A stretch of 41,149 nucleotides of DNA from Henriciella sp. (GTDB lineage: Bacteria; Pseudomonadota; Alphaproteobacteria; Caulobacterales; Hyphomonadaceae). Where the stretch lies: positions 1 to 41,149 of the forward strand of contig JABSQA010000015.1 of assembly GCA_013213825.1 (NCBI GenBank), read 5' to 3'. This document shows, in pieces, positions 25,378 through 33,418 of this stretch. Under the pieces are notes generated by a model, which had not been told where the DNA came from, made no database searches, and worked only from the letters and a program-made list of their open reading frames with translations. A program made the translations under genes and the position numbers. Numbering within the stretch: position 1 is the stretch's first letter; each line of letters begins with the position of its first letter.

Positions 25378-26660
25378 GTCGCATCATATCCATTATCATA
25401 ACCATTATTGTTCTGGTCGGTTTAGGCGGCGTGGCGTTCACGACCGTGCAAGTGCTCAAACCAGAACCTGAGCAGGCAGAAGAAAAGTTTGCCGGCCTTT
25501 CGGTGTTCGCTGAGTCAGTGACCCGTCAGGACCTGGATTTCACGGTCACCGCACAAGGCGAAGTGCGACCGCAACGCGAAATTATCGTGGCGCCACAAAT
25601 CGCTGGCCGGATCGCATTTGTGTCTCCTGACTTTATCGATGGTGGCTTTATCCGCCGTGGCCAAGTTTTGGTTCGCCTCGAAACCGCTGACTATCAATTG
25701 GCCGTGGTTCGCGCCCAATCAGGCGTGGCGAGCGCGGAACAAAGACTGGCGCGGGAACAAGCTGAGGCTGAGATTGCGCAGCAGGACTTGATCAATCTAG
25801 GCATCACCGACTCCAGCCCATTGGCGCGCCGTGAACCGCAATTGGCCGAGGCTGAGGCCGCTTTGGAATCTGCGAAAGCGCAACTCGCTGACGCTGAGCT
25901 GGCTCTGGCGCGTACGGCTGTGGTGGCACCGTTTGATGGCCGTGTGCGCGAAGAGAATGTCGATGTCGGTCAATTCGCATCCCCCGGGCAATCTCTAGGC
26001 CGCGTGTTTGCAACCGATATTGTCGAAGTCGCATTGCCGATTAGGGACGATCAATTGGGTCAATTAGGTCTGCCTTTGGCTTTTGCTGAGAGCGACTCTA
26101 TCAAAGGCCCAGAAGTGGTCTTTACCGCCGCCGTTGCCGGCGAGATTCGTCAGTGGCAGGGCCGGGTCACCCGAACCTCTGCGGCGGTGAATGCTCAAAC
26201 GCGATTGATCAATATCATTGCAGAACTTGAAGATCCTTATGGTGCGGGCTCAGACAATGGCGCACCTATGGCGCCGGGTCTCTTCGTCGGCGCCGAAATC
26301 GTTGGCACAAAGATCGAGAACCTATTGGTCGCACCGCGCTCTGCCATTCGCAGTGGCGACAATATTTTCATCGGTAATCCAGAAGAAGGCGAATTGCGCA
26401 TCTATCAAGTGGACCTGGTCTTCAGTTCTACAGAAGGCGCATGGTTCCGCAGCCCAGACGTTAATGTTGGCGATCTGGCAGTGACCAGTCCGATCCGCGG
26501 ATCAAATGACGGTATGAGCATCACAATTCTCGAGCGGCTCGAGGATGGATCGATTAAGAATCACAATGAAGCCGCGCAATCGAATGATGATGGATTGGAA
26601 ACGACCGGTATTGCCGACGCGTCTTCGGAAATCGTCGCATCATCCGGTGATGGAGGTTAA
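25374..26660 (+). CDS. RND efflux periplasmic adaptor (membrane fusion protein, HlyD/AcrA type)
   Basis: 428 residues. An N-terminal membrane anchor (IISIIITIIVLVGLGGVAF) is followed by the lipoyl-like half VTAQGEVRPQREIIVAPQIAGR, a coiled-coil hairpin at about 95-165 rich in Ala, Glu and Gln, the second lipoyl half TAVVAPFDGRVREENVDVGQ and a beta-barrel domain. It connects the pump to the outer membrane duct. Coupled to the upstream gene by an ATGA overlap and 2 bases before the pump gene. The acidic C-terminal tail of about 40 residues looks disordered. Confidence 0.95.
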   Translation: MSRIISIIITIIVLVGLGGVAFTTVQVLKPEPEQAEEKFAGLSVFAESVTRQDLDFTVTAQGEVRPQREIIVAPQIAGRIAFVSPDFIDGGFIRRGQVLVRLETADYQLAVVRAQSGVASAEQRLAREQAEAEIAQQDLINLGITDSSPLARREPQLAEAEAALESAKAQLADAELALARTAVVAPFDGRVREENVDVGQFASPGQSLGRVFATDIVEVALPIRDDQLGQLGLPLAFAESDSIKGPEVVFTAAVAGEIRQWQGRVTRTSAAVNAQTRLINIIAELEDPYGAGSDNGAPMAPGLFVGAEIVGTKIENLLVAPRSAIRSGDNIFIGNPEEGELRIYQVDLVFSSTEGAWFRSPDVNVGDLAVTSPIRGSNDGMSITILERLEDGSIKNHNEAAQSNDDGLETTGIADASSEIVASSGDGG

Positions 26661-26662
26661 TC

Positions 26663-29600
26663 ATGTTTGGAATGGTCTCTTGGTTTGCGCGAAACGCTGT
26701 CGCCGCTAATCTGCTAATGATCGTCGCCTTCATGGGCGGGGTCCTGGGCTTTAACTCGATGGAACGGGAAATGTTCCCGGTCGTCCCCGTGGCGGGAGCA
26801 TCGATCACAATGACCTGGCAAGGCGCCTCGCCTCAGGATGTTGAAGAGCAGATTATCACGCGTATCGAAGAGGCCGTCGCTGATGTCGATGGCCTCGAAC
26901 GGATCACTTCAATCGCCCGCGAGAGCTTTGCGGTGGTCAATGTCCGTGGCCGAGATGACATCGACATGCAGGTCTTCATTGACGAGATCAAACTGCGCGT
27001 CGACCAAATCAACAATTTGCCGCAAGCGGCGTTTCAGCCGCAAGTGACGCGATGGGAGCAGCGCGATTGGTATTTCGGCATGGCCGTCTATGGCAATGTC
27101 GATGCACGAACACTGAAACGCGTTGCCGATGATGTGCGCGACGACATCGCTGAAATAACCGGCGGTGAGTTGGCGGTCTTGCAGGGTGTTCTGAACGAAG
27201 AAGTGTCGATTGAGGTCTCTGAGAACGCACTGCGCCAATATAATTTGAGCTTCTCTGAAGTCGCTCAAGCGGTCCGTCAGTCGTCGCTCAATTCATCTGG
27301 CGGGCAAATCCGCTCGAATGTTGGCGATGTGTCGATGACGGCGCGGGCATTGGCAGATTCGCAGGAGCAATTTGAGAATATCATTGTCCGTCAATCAAAT
27401 GACCAAGGCACAATCCGTGTGGGTGATATTGCGACTGTGGTGGATGGTTTCATCGATGCCGATTTGGACGCGACCCATAATGGGGAGCCCACCGCTTTTG
27501 TCATGGTGGTGCAGCCCGACAAAATGGACATCGTGAACTATGCCAATAGTTTCCGTGACTATATTGACCGGGCGAATAATCCTGCCACCGGCATTTTGCC
27601 AGAGGGCATGCAGATTGAGATTCTGTGGGACAATTCGCAGCCCTTCCAAGCGCGCATGCAACTGATTTCAGAATCGGCCCTCTTGGGTGCGGTTCTGGTG
27701 ATGCTGGTTTTGATCTTATTCTTGCGTCCAATCGTGGCGTTCTGGGTGACGATTGGCATTATCACTGCGTTTGCGGGCGGGATCATGTTGATGCCATTAT
27801 TTGGCGTCTCGTGGAACGTCTTATCGACCTTCGCCGTCCTCTTGGTCATCGGGGTTATTGTTGATGATGCCATTGTGGTCGGGGAGAATATCCATAGGGA
27901 GGTCGAAAGCGGTCGGCGAGAAGGCTTAGATGCCGCCATTGTCGGCACCCAATTGGTTTTCAAACCGGTTGTCTTCGGCGTCATCACCACCATCATCGCT
28001 TTTGCGCCATGGGCCATGCTAACAGGGCCAACACGCGCCTTCACGCAGCAAATTACATTTGTTGTGATCGCTTCGCTCGTTTTCTCCATTATCGAATGTA
28101 TGTTCATCCTTCCGGCGCACTTGTCGCATATGACGAAAGAGGACAAGACCAAGCAAAATGCTTTGGCGCGGTTCCAACAGCGGATTGCGGATAGTCTGCT
28201 TTGGTTTGCTCAATTCGTGTACAAGCCTGTGCTCGAATTCGCACTGCGTATGCGTTACGCCACCATCGTCTTCTTCTTCATCATTTTCGCTTTCGCGATT
28301 AGCCTCGTGGCCAACCGGATCGTGCCGTTTAAGTTCATGCCGGAAATTGAAAGCGACTTGGTCCAAGTGACGATTGATATGCCAGAGGGCACACCCTTCT
28401 CTCGGACTTTGGAAGTTCGCGATCAGTTGCAAGCAGGCATTAATCGGGCCGAAGCCGAGCTGAACGCGAAATGGAACAGTCAAATCAATCGCGGCGAAGG
28501 CGATTATCAAGGCGGTGTATTGAATGGCGCCTCGGTTGTCGCGTCGAACAGTCAGGTCCAATCTTGGATTGGATTGGTGCCGCCTGAAAATCGACCAGAG
28601 CTTCTTTCCACACGTGAAATCTCAGAAAAGATTCGCGAATTGGTCGGCCCGATTCAAGACGCTGAAGAAGTGTCATTCGACTTTACCGATAATGAGAACG
28701 ATACCGGGGTGCGGTTCGCGCTCAACCATCCAGATCTCGATCGTCTGAGAGAAGCGTCGGCTGTGGTTCAAGAGCAGCTCGCCACCTATGCTGCGGCGTA
28801 TGATATTGGCGACAATCTCACAGCGGCCGCGGATGAGTTACGGATTGAGCTGAAGCCCGGGGCTGAAGCGCTCGGTGTCACGTTGGCGGATGTATCCCGC
28901 CAAGTACGACAAGCCTACTTTGGTGAGGAAGTCCAACGTCTGCCGCGTAATGGTGAAGACGTACGCGTCATGGTGCGTTTGCCGAAATCAGCTCGAACGG
29001 ATCTCGACAGTATCGACAATTTGCGGATCCGTACGGCGGATGGAAGAGAATTGCCGCTCACCCAGGTGGCAGACTTCACCTATGCGCCCGGCATTAACCG
29101 CATCTTGCGTCGCAATCGCACCCGCTCTGTTTCAGTGTTCGCGGACGTTCTTGGCGATGGCGGTCGTGGACAAGTTGTGGCGGATATGAACCTCAATTTC
29201 TGGCCAGACTTTGAAAAGCAATTCCCAGACATTGAACGCGGAACCGCAGGTGGGTTTGAGCAAGAGCAAGAGTTCTTTGCCGAACTGGTCATGCTCGCAT
29301 CCGGCGCCGTGATTTGTATGTATATCGTCTTGGCCATTGCATTCCGGTCATACGCACAACCCTTACTGCTGATGACGGCCATTCCGTTCGCCATTACCGG
29401 CGCGATTCTGGGGCATGCCATTACCGGGACATCAATGGCGATGTTCTCGATCTTCGGGATCGCGGCGGCGGCCGGCGTTGTGATCAATGACAATTTGGTT
29501 CTGGTGGATTTCGTTAATCGAAAACGGGCGGAAGGTGTCGGGGCTGTGCAAGCCCTGGTTGACGCGGGCGTGTCGCGCTTCCGGCCGATTTTGTTGACCT

Positions 29601-29899
29601 CTGTGACCACTTTTGTCGGCATCTTGCCGCTGATCGCCGAACGTTCGATGCAGGCGCAATTCCTGAAGCCAATGGTCATCTCGCTCGGATATGCGGTCGC
29701 CTTCGCGATCTTCGTATCCCTGTTCTTGGTGCCGACGCTTTACGCCATGGGGGTTGAAGTCGGGCGCGTCCTGAGATGGACCTGGGGCGGTCGGCCTTAT
29801 CGCAAGATTGGTGAGTCCTATACAGGCGAAGTGACGATCGATAGCGAAGAATTGATCGGAACCAGTGCGGAAACACCTCGACCGATGCCTGCTGAATAA
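26663..29899 (+). CDS. RND family efflux permease (AcrB/MexF-like superfamily)
   Basis: 1078 residues, full length, with the 12-helix RND plan: one N-terminal helix, a large periplasmic loop, six helices, a second loop and five more helices. The proton relay acids are seen as Asp401-Asp402 in GVIVDDAIVVGENIHREVE. The second half has the duplicate VVINDNLVLVDFVNRKR. It is driven by the proton gradient and exports substrates from the periplasm or inner membrane. The substrate range cannot be read from sequence, and no TetR or other regulator is adjacent. GGAGG lies 8 bases before the ATG. Confidence 0.96.
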   Translation: MFGMVSWFARNAVAANLLMIVAFMGGVLGFNSMEREMFPVVPVAGASITMTWQGASPQDVEEQIITRIEEAVADVDGLERITSIARESFAVVNVRGRDDIDMQVFIDEIKLRVDQINNLPQAAFQPQVTRWEQRDWYFGMAVYGNVDARTLKRVADDVRDDIAEITGGELAVLQGVLNEEVSIEVSENALRQYNLSFSEVAQAVRQSSLNSSGGQIRSNVGDVSMTARALADSQEQFENIIVRQSNDQGTIRVGDIATVVDGFIDADLDATHNGEPTAFVMVVQPDKMDIVNYANSFRDYIDRANNPATGILPEGMQIEILWDNSQPFQARMQLISESALLGAVLVMLVLILFLRPIVAFWVTIGIITAFAGGIMLMPLFGVSWNVLSTFAVLLVIGVIVDDAIVVGENIHREVESGRREGLDAAIVGTQLVFKPVVFGVITTIIAFAPWAMLTGPTRAFTQQITFVVIASLVFSIIECMFILPAHLSHMTKEDKTKQNALARFQQRIADSLLWFAQFVYKPVLEFALRMRYATIVFFFIIFAFAISLVANRIVPFKFMPEIESDLVQVTIDMPEGTPFSRTLEVRDQLQAGINRAEAELNAKWNSQINRGEGDYQGGVLNGASVVASNSQVQSWIGLVPPENRPELLSTREISEKIRELVGPIQDAEEVSFDFTDNENDTGVRFALNHPDLDRLREASAVVQEQLATYAAAYDIGDNLTAAADELRIELKPGAEALGVTLADVSRQVRQAYFGEEVQRLPRNGEDVRVMVRLPKSARTDLDSIDNLRIRTADGRELPLTQVADFTYAPGINRILRRNRTRSVSVFADVLGDGGRGQVVADMNLNFWPDFEKQFPDIERGTAGGFEQEQEFFAELVMLASGAVICMYIVLAIAFRSYAQPLLLMTAIPFAITGAILGHAITGTSMAMFSIFGIAAAAGVVINDNLVLVDFVNRKRAEGVGAVQALVDAGVSRFRPILLTSVTTFVGILPLIAERSMQAQFLKPMVISLGYAVAFAIFVSLFLVPTLYAMGVEVGRVLRWTWGGRPYRKIGESYTGEVTIDSEELIGTSAETPRPMPAE

Positions 29900-29953
29900 C
29901 AGATAAGGCCGTAAACGGTCATAATGAATAGAGCTACGTTCAGGGAGATATGA

Positions 29954-32143
29954 ATGAAACAGCTTTTGTTGGCGGGCGCAGCAGCGCTCGCATTGTCCGC
30001 GTGCGGCGGTCAAGAAGCAAACCAAACCGCAGCGTCTGCTGACCTTGGCGCGCTAGATTCGGCTGAAGCCGAACGTGCGGTTGAGACAACCTCGCGCGAT
30101 GATTGGGGCGAGTTCGGCCTCGATCTCTACTCTATGGATACGTCTGTTCATCCCGGCGACGACTTCTTCCGATATGTGAATGGCACCTGGTATGACGAGT
30201 TTGAAATGCCCGCCGACCGGACGCGCTACGGCTCATTCACGCTGTTGCGCGAAAAGTCTGAGCAGCGTGTGAAATTCATCATCGATGATCTTGCCGAAGC
30301 CAAGCCAGACCCATCGACACTGGAAGGCAAAGTCGCGTCTTATTATAATGCTTATGTCGACGTGGACGCGATTGAAGCTGCGGGCCTTACCCCGGTGCAG
30401 CCTTACTTGGATCGCATCCAAGCTATAGAAAGCAAAGAAGACTTGGTTCGCTTGTTTGCTGCGACCGGGTTCTCGTCGCCTGTCGCAGGTTGGGTCGATG
30501 TAGATTCAAAAGACACTGAAAATTATATTTTCTATGTCACCCAAGCCGGACTCGGCTTGCCAGATCGTGACACCTATCTGACCGATGATGGAAAAAATGT
30601 TGAAACGCGTGAAGGCTATTTGGCATACCTTACCTTCCTTTTAGAACAAGCAGGTTATGACGACCCAGCCGAAGCCGCCGCGCGGGTTATGGCGCTTGAG
30701 ACCGAAATTGCGAAAGCCCATTGGGATCGCACCGTCGGTCGCAATCGCAACCTGACATATAATAAGTTGAGCAAAGACGAACTCATCGCTTTGGGCGGTG
30801 ACTTCCCAGTCGCACTGATGCTGTCTGAAATCGGTCTCGGCGAACAAGAGAATTTTGTTGTTCGCCAAGTGACGCCCGATGCCGAGGAGATTGAAGCGTT
30901 GGGCCTCACCGAGGAACAAGTCGCAAAGATTTCCGGTGGCGGCATTGCTGGCATTTTTGAAGTCGTGAATGAAAGCGCGCTAGACGATTGGAAAGCCTAT
31001 CTGTCGGCACACATGCTTTCAGATCATTCGGCGGTTCTGCCGAAGGCGATCGACGATGCGACGTTTGAATTCTACGCCAAACAATTGCGTGGCCAAGAAG
31101 AGCAGCGCCCACGTTGGAAACGTGGCGTCGGTGCGGTCGAAGGCGCCTTGGGTGAAGCGGTCGGTAAAGTCTATGCTGAGCGTTACTTCCCAGCCGCCAA
31201 TAAAGCCGCAATGGACGAGTTGGTCGCGAACCTGCGTCTCGCCATGGCTGACAATCTCAATGAGATTGATTGGATGGGCGAAGAGACCAATGTCGAAGCC
31301 CGCGACAAGCTGGCAAAGTTCACACCTAAAATCGGCTACACTGAAAAGTTTGAGACCTTTGACACGCTGACCGTAGGCAATAGCGCGTTCGAAAACGTCA
31401 TGGCCTCAAACGCTTGGCAGTTTGAAGATATGATGAGCCAGTTGGGTCAGCCGATCGACAAGACGGAATGGTTCATGCTGCCTCAAACGGTGAATGCTTA
31501 TTATAGCCCGAACCGTAATGAGATAGTGTTCCCGGCCGCCATTCTGCAGCCGCCTTTCTTCAATCTCGAAGCCGATCCTGCGATCAATTACGGTGCCATT
31601 GGCGGCGTGATCGGTCATGAAATCGGTCATGGCTTTGACGACCAAGGGTCAAAGTCGGATGGCGATGGTTTTCTCCGCGATTGGTGGACCCCAGAAGACA
31701 AAGCTGCCTTCGAGGCCCGCACCGACGCGCTGGTTGGACAGTATAATCAATTCTGCCCGCTCGATGATGGCGAAACCTGTCTGAACGGGCGTCTCGGTCT
31801 TGGTGAAAATTCCGGTGACCTTGGCGGTCTCTCAATGTCCTACAAAGCCTATCGTATGATCCTGGACATCAATGGCGATGGCGAAGTCAGCGCCGATGAA
31901 GAAGCCCCAGTTCTGGGCGGCCTCACTGGCGATCAGCGCTTCTTCATGGCCTGGGCCCAGGCTTGGCGGAACAAGTATCGCGAAGAAGCCCTGCGTCAGC
32001 AAATCATTCGCGGTCCACACAGCCCGCCCTATTATCGTGCCAATGGCATCGTGCGCAATTTCGACGAATGGTATGAAGCCTTTGATGTTGGCCCAGACCA
32101 CGCGCTTTACCTGCCGCCGGAAGAGCGTATCCGGATCTGGTAA
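29954..32143 (+). CDS. M13 family (neprilysin/PepO-like) metallopeptidase lipoprotein
   Basis: 729 residues. The signal ends in the lipobox ALSAC (Cys16 area). The zinc site is complete: HEIGH (His555, Glu556, His559) and ENSGD with Glu618. NAYYSPNRNEIVFPAAILQPPFF and the late GPHSPPYYRANG are family motifs. It should cut small peptides in the periplasm. Unusually, residues 638-649 (DINGDGEVSADE) form a textbook EF-hand calcium loop inserted between the ENSGD helix and the conserved GDQRFFMAWAQAWR. AGGGAG precedes the ATG and a strong terminator follows. It lies 54 bases after the RND operon but looks functionally separate. Confidence 0.95.
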   Translation: MKQLLLAGAAALALSACGGQEANQTAASADLGALDSAEAERAVETTSRDDWGEFGLDLYSMDTSVHPGDDFFRYVNGTWYDEFEMPADRTRYGSFTLLREKSEQRVKFIIDDLAEAKPDPSTLEGKVASYYNAYVDVDAIEAAGLTPVQPYLDRIQAIESKEDLVRLFAATGFSSPVAGWVDVDSKDTENYIFYVTQAGLGLPDRDTYLTDDGKNVETREGYLAYLTFLLEQAGYDDPAEAAARVMALETEIAKAHWDRTVGRNRNLTYNKLSKDELIALGGDFPVALMLSEIGLGEQENFVVRQVTPDAEEIEALGLTEEQVAKISGGGIAGIFEVVNESALDDWKAYLSAHMLSDHSAVLPKAIDDATFEFYAKQLRGQEEQRPRWKRGVGAVEGALGEAVGKVYAERYFPAANKAAMDELVANLRLAMADNLNEIDWMGEETNVEARDKLAKFTPKIGYTEKFETFDTLTVGNSAFENVMASNAWQFEDMMSQLGQPIDKTEWFMLPQTVNAYYSPNRNEIVFPAAILQPPFFNLEADPAINYGAIGGVIGHEIGHGFDDQGSKSDGDGFLRDWWTPEDKAAFEARTDALVGQYNQFCPLDDGETCLNGRLGLGENSGDLGGLSMSYKAYRMILDINGDGEVSADEEAPVLGGLTGDQRFFMAWAQAWRNKYREEALRQQIIRGPHSPPYYRANGIVRNFDEWYEAFDVGPDHALYLPPEERIRIW

Positions 32144-32166
32144 GCTAGGCGCCAAAATCTGAGACA

Positions 32167-32193
32167 GGGCGAGCTTCGGCTCGCCCTTTTTTT
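32167..32193 (+). terminator. Terminator of the M13 peptidase gene
   Basis: A perfect 8-bp stem GGGCGAGC / GCTCGCCC with a TTCG tetraloop is followed by seven T. It is 23 bases after the stop codon and is a classic rho-independent terminator. Confidence 0.95.
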
Positions 32194-32258
32194 GTGATGA
32201 AAACTTTTTGCAGAAAAAAAGTCCGTTCAACTATGGTTTGTGCAGCGCACTTTGGAGT

Positions 32259-32266
32259 ATGGTTAA
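32259..32266 (-). promoter_or_regulatory. CtrA half-site-like sequence upstream of the DUF1801 gene
   Basis: TTAACCAT on the minus strand, 23 bases before the ATG at 32290. This is the second exact copy of this octamer found in a short intergenic region of the window (the other is at 14406). Evidence is weak. Confidence 0.25.
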
Positions 32267-32289
32267 TTTCGGGGTCGAAACGATGAGGC

Positions 32290-32664
32290 ATGGGCATGCC
32301 AAAGCCGAAAACGGTGCGCGCTTATTTTGATGATCTAGACTCGCATCAATATGAAATCGCGGTGGCGTTGGAAAATGTCATCAAAACGCATTGGCCACAC
32401 CTCACTGTGAAACTCGCATGGGGCTTTCCATGTTGGAGTGGGCATGAACGGATCTTCTCCGTAATTGGGCAAGCCGACCGATGTAACCTTCAGCTCTGGT
32501 ATGGGGCCAAATTGGCCGAAGACTTTCTCGATCGGATTGAAGGCACCGGCAAAGCTTTGCGGCATGTCAAAGTGCGCTCTATTGCCGAGGTGAATGACGA
32601 ACTGATTGATATTATGGATCGTGCAGTAGAGCTGGATGCTACCGCGCCGCAGCGGGTGCGCTGA
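32290..32664 (+). CDS. DUF1801 domain-containing protein
   Basis: 124 residues, the usual size of the DUF1801 (YdhG-like) family, which has no settled biochemical role. The pattern is helix VRAYFDDLDSHQYEIAVALENVIK, then VKLAWGFPCWSGHERIFSVIG and NLQLWYGAKLAEDF, with C-terminal 'HVKVRSIAEVNDELIDIM' typical for the family. It probably is a small cytoplasmic protein. Starts at ATG 32290 or 32296 are both possible. It lies alone after a terminator, with 94 bases before the lipid desaturase gene. Confidence 0.75.
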   Translation: MGMPKPKTVRAYFDDLDSHQYEIAVALENVIKTHWPHLTVKLAWGFPCWSGHERIFSVIGQADRCNLQLWYGAKLAEDFLDRIEGTGKALRHVKVRSIAEVNDELIDIMDRAVELDATAPQRVR

Positions 32665-32705
32665 GTGCCTTTTCTGCCCTGCGGCAGGCTGACGCGCGAC
32701 CGCTT

Positions 32706-32736
32706 GGACACTCGTCCTTTCACTTAAAAAGTGTCC
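32706..32736. promoter_or_regulatory. Inverted repeat upstream of the lipid desaturase gene
   Basis: GGACACT (32706-32712) and AGTGTCC (32730-32736) are perfect inverted copies 17 bases apart, and CACTT-AAA-AAGTG forms a second overlapping palindrome. It lies just upstream of the ribosome site of the 32759 gene. It could be an operator or a leader hairpin. No T-run follows, so a terminator is unlikely. Confidence 0.35.
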
Positions 32737-32748
32737 CTTATCTGGCGT

Positions 32749-32756
32749 GGAGGTGA
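32749..32756 (+). promoter_or_regulatory. Ribosome binding site fixing the lipid desaturase start
   Basis: GGAGGTGA-type sequence ends about 3-5 bases before the ATG at 32759, favouring it over the GTG at 32747, which lies inside this site. Confidence 0.7.
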
Positions 32757-32758
32757 CC

Positions 32759-33319
32759 ATGCTCGAGGGGCTGCTCACGCTTTTGATAGCGCTCTATTTG
32801 GCCGATTTCGGATCTGGCTTGGCGCATTGGTTTGTGGACCGATATGGACACCCTAAATGGCCAGTCATCGGACCCCATTTTATCGCTCTCACACAAAGAC
32901 ATCATGATTACCCGCTGGAAGTGTTCACGCTTTCGCTGCTCCGCCGCAATGGTGGGATATGGGCCATGGTCGCGAGTGCCGCGTTGATCATCTGGGCTTT
33001 AGGGTGGTTGAACCCAGTGACCGGGATGGCGCTATGCATTGGCGCTTTTGCGAACATTATCCATGGTTGGGCGCATAAATCTCGCAAGGCCAACGGCCCG
33101 TTCATCACCGCCATTCAATGGCTGGGCTTGCTGCAATCTCGTCGCCACCATGCGCGGCATCATCTGAACGGTAAGAATAGCCATTTCTGCATCATCACCG
33201 ATCATATGAACCCGGTTTTAGAGGCGGTAAGTTTCTTTGCCATTCTTGAACGCGGATTGGCTCTGTTTGGTTTGCAGCCATATTGGTGGCAAGCGCGCCC
33301 GGCGCATCAAACCTATTGA
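32759..33319 (+). CDS. Membrane lipid desaturase of the FAD4/CarF/PEDS1 (TMEM189) family
   Basis: 186 residues, three or four membrane helices and a rich set of histidines. Key blocks are ADFGSGLAHWFVDRYG (His23), RHHDYP (His48-49), IHGWAHKS (His102, His106), SRRHHARHH (His130, 131, 134, 135) and SHFCIITDHMNPVLE (His142, 149). These are the blocks of the lipid desaturase domain PF10520, a di-iron family that includes plasmanylethanolamine desaturase (PEDS1/CarF), which makes the vinyl-ether bond of plasmalogens, and plant FAD4, which puts a trans double bond in phosphatidylglycerol acyl chains. The 'GLLxSRRxHAxHH' spacing and lack of the His found after TR in PEDS1 make it look closer to FAD4 (from memory). 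The true substrate is unknown. Confidence 0.87.
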   Translation: MLEGLLTLLIALYLADFGSGLAHWFVDRYGHPKWPVIGPHFIALTQRHHDYPLEVFTLSLLRRNGGIWAMVASAALIIWALGWLNPVTGMALCIGAFANIIHGWAHKSRKANGPFITAIQWLGLLQSRRHHARHHLNGKNSHFCIITDHMNPVLEAVSFFAILERGLALFGLQPYWWQARPAHQTY

Positions 33320-33418
33320 TTCGACGAAGTGATGACTTGACGAGAGTGGGTCTTCGCCTCCATTTGTTCGCAACTGCACAAAACTGAAAACCGATCCAAG
33401 CTTGTAGGAGGGCTTACC

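Noticed and set aside
27559-28152. 197-residue minus-strand open frame inside the RND pump gene
   Set aside because: Antisense to conserved membrane helices of the pump. Its Met/Thr-rich sequence is typical of a shadow frame.
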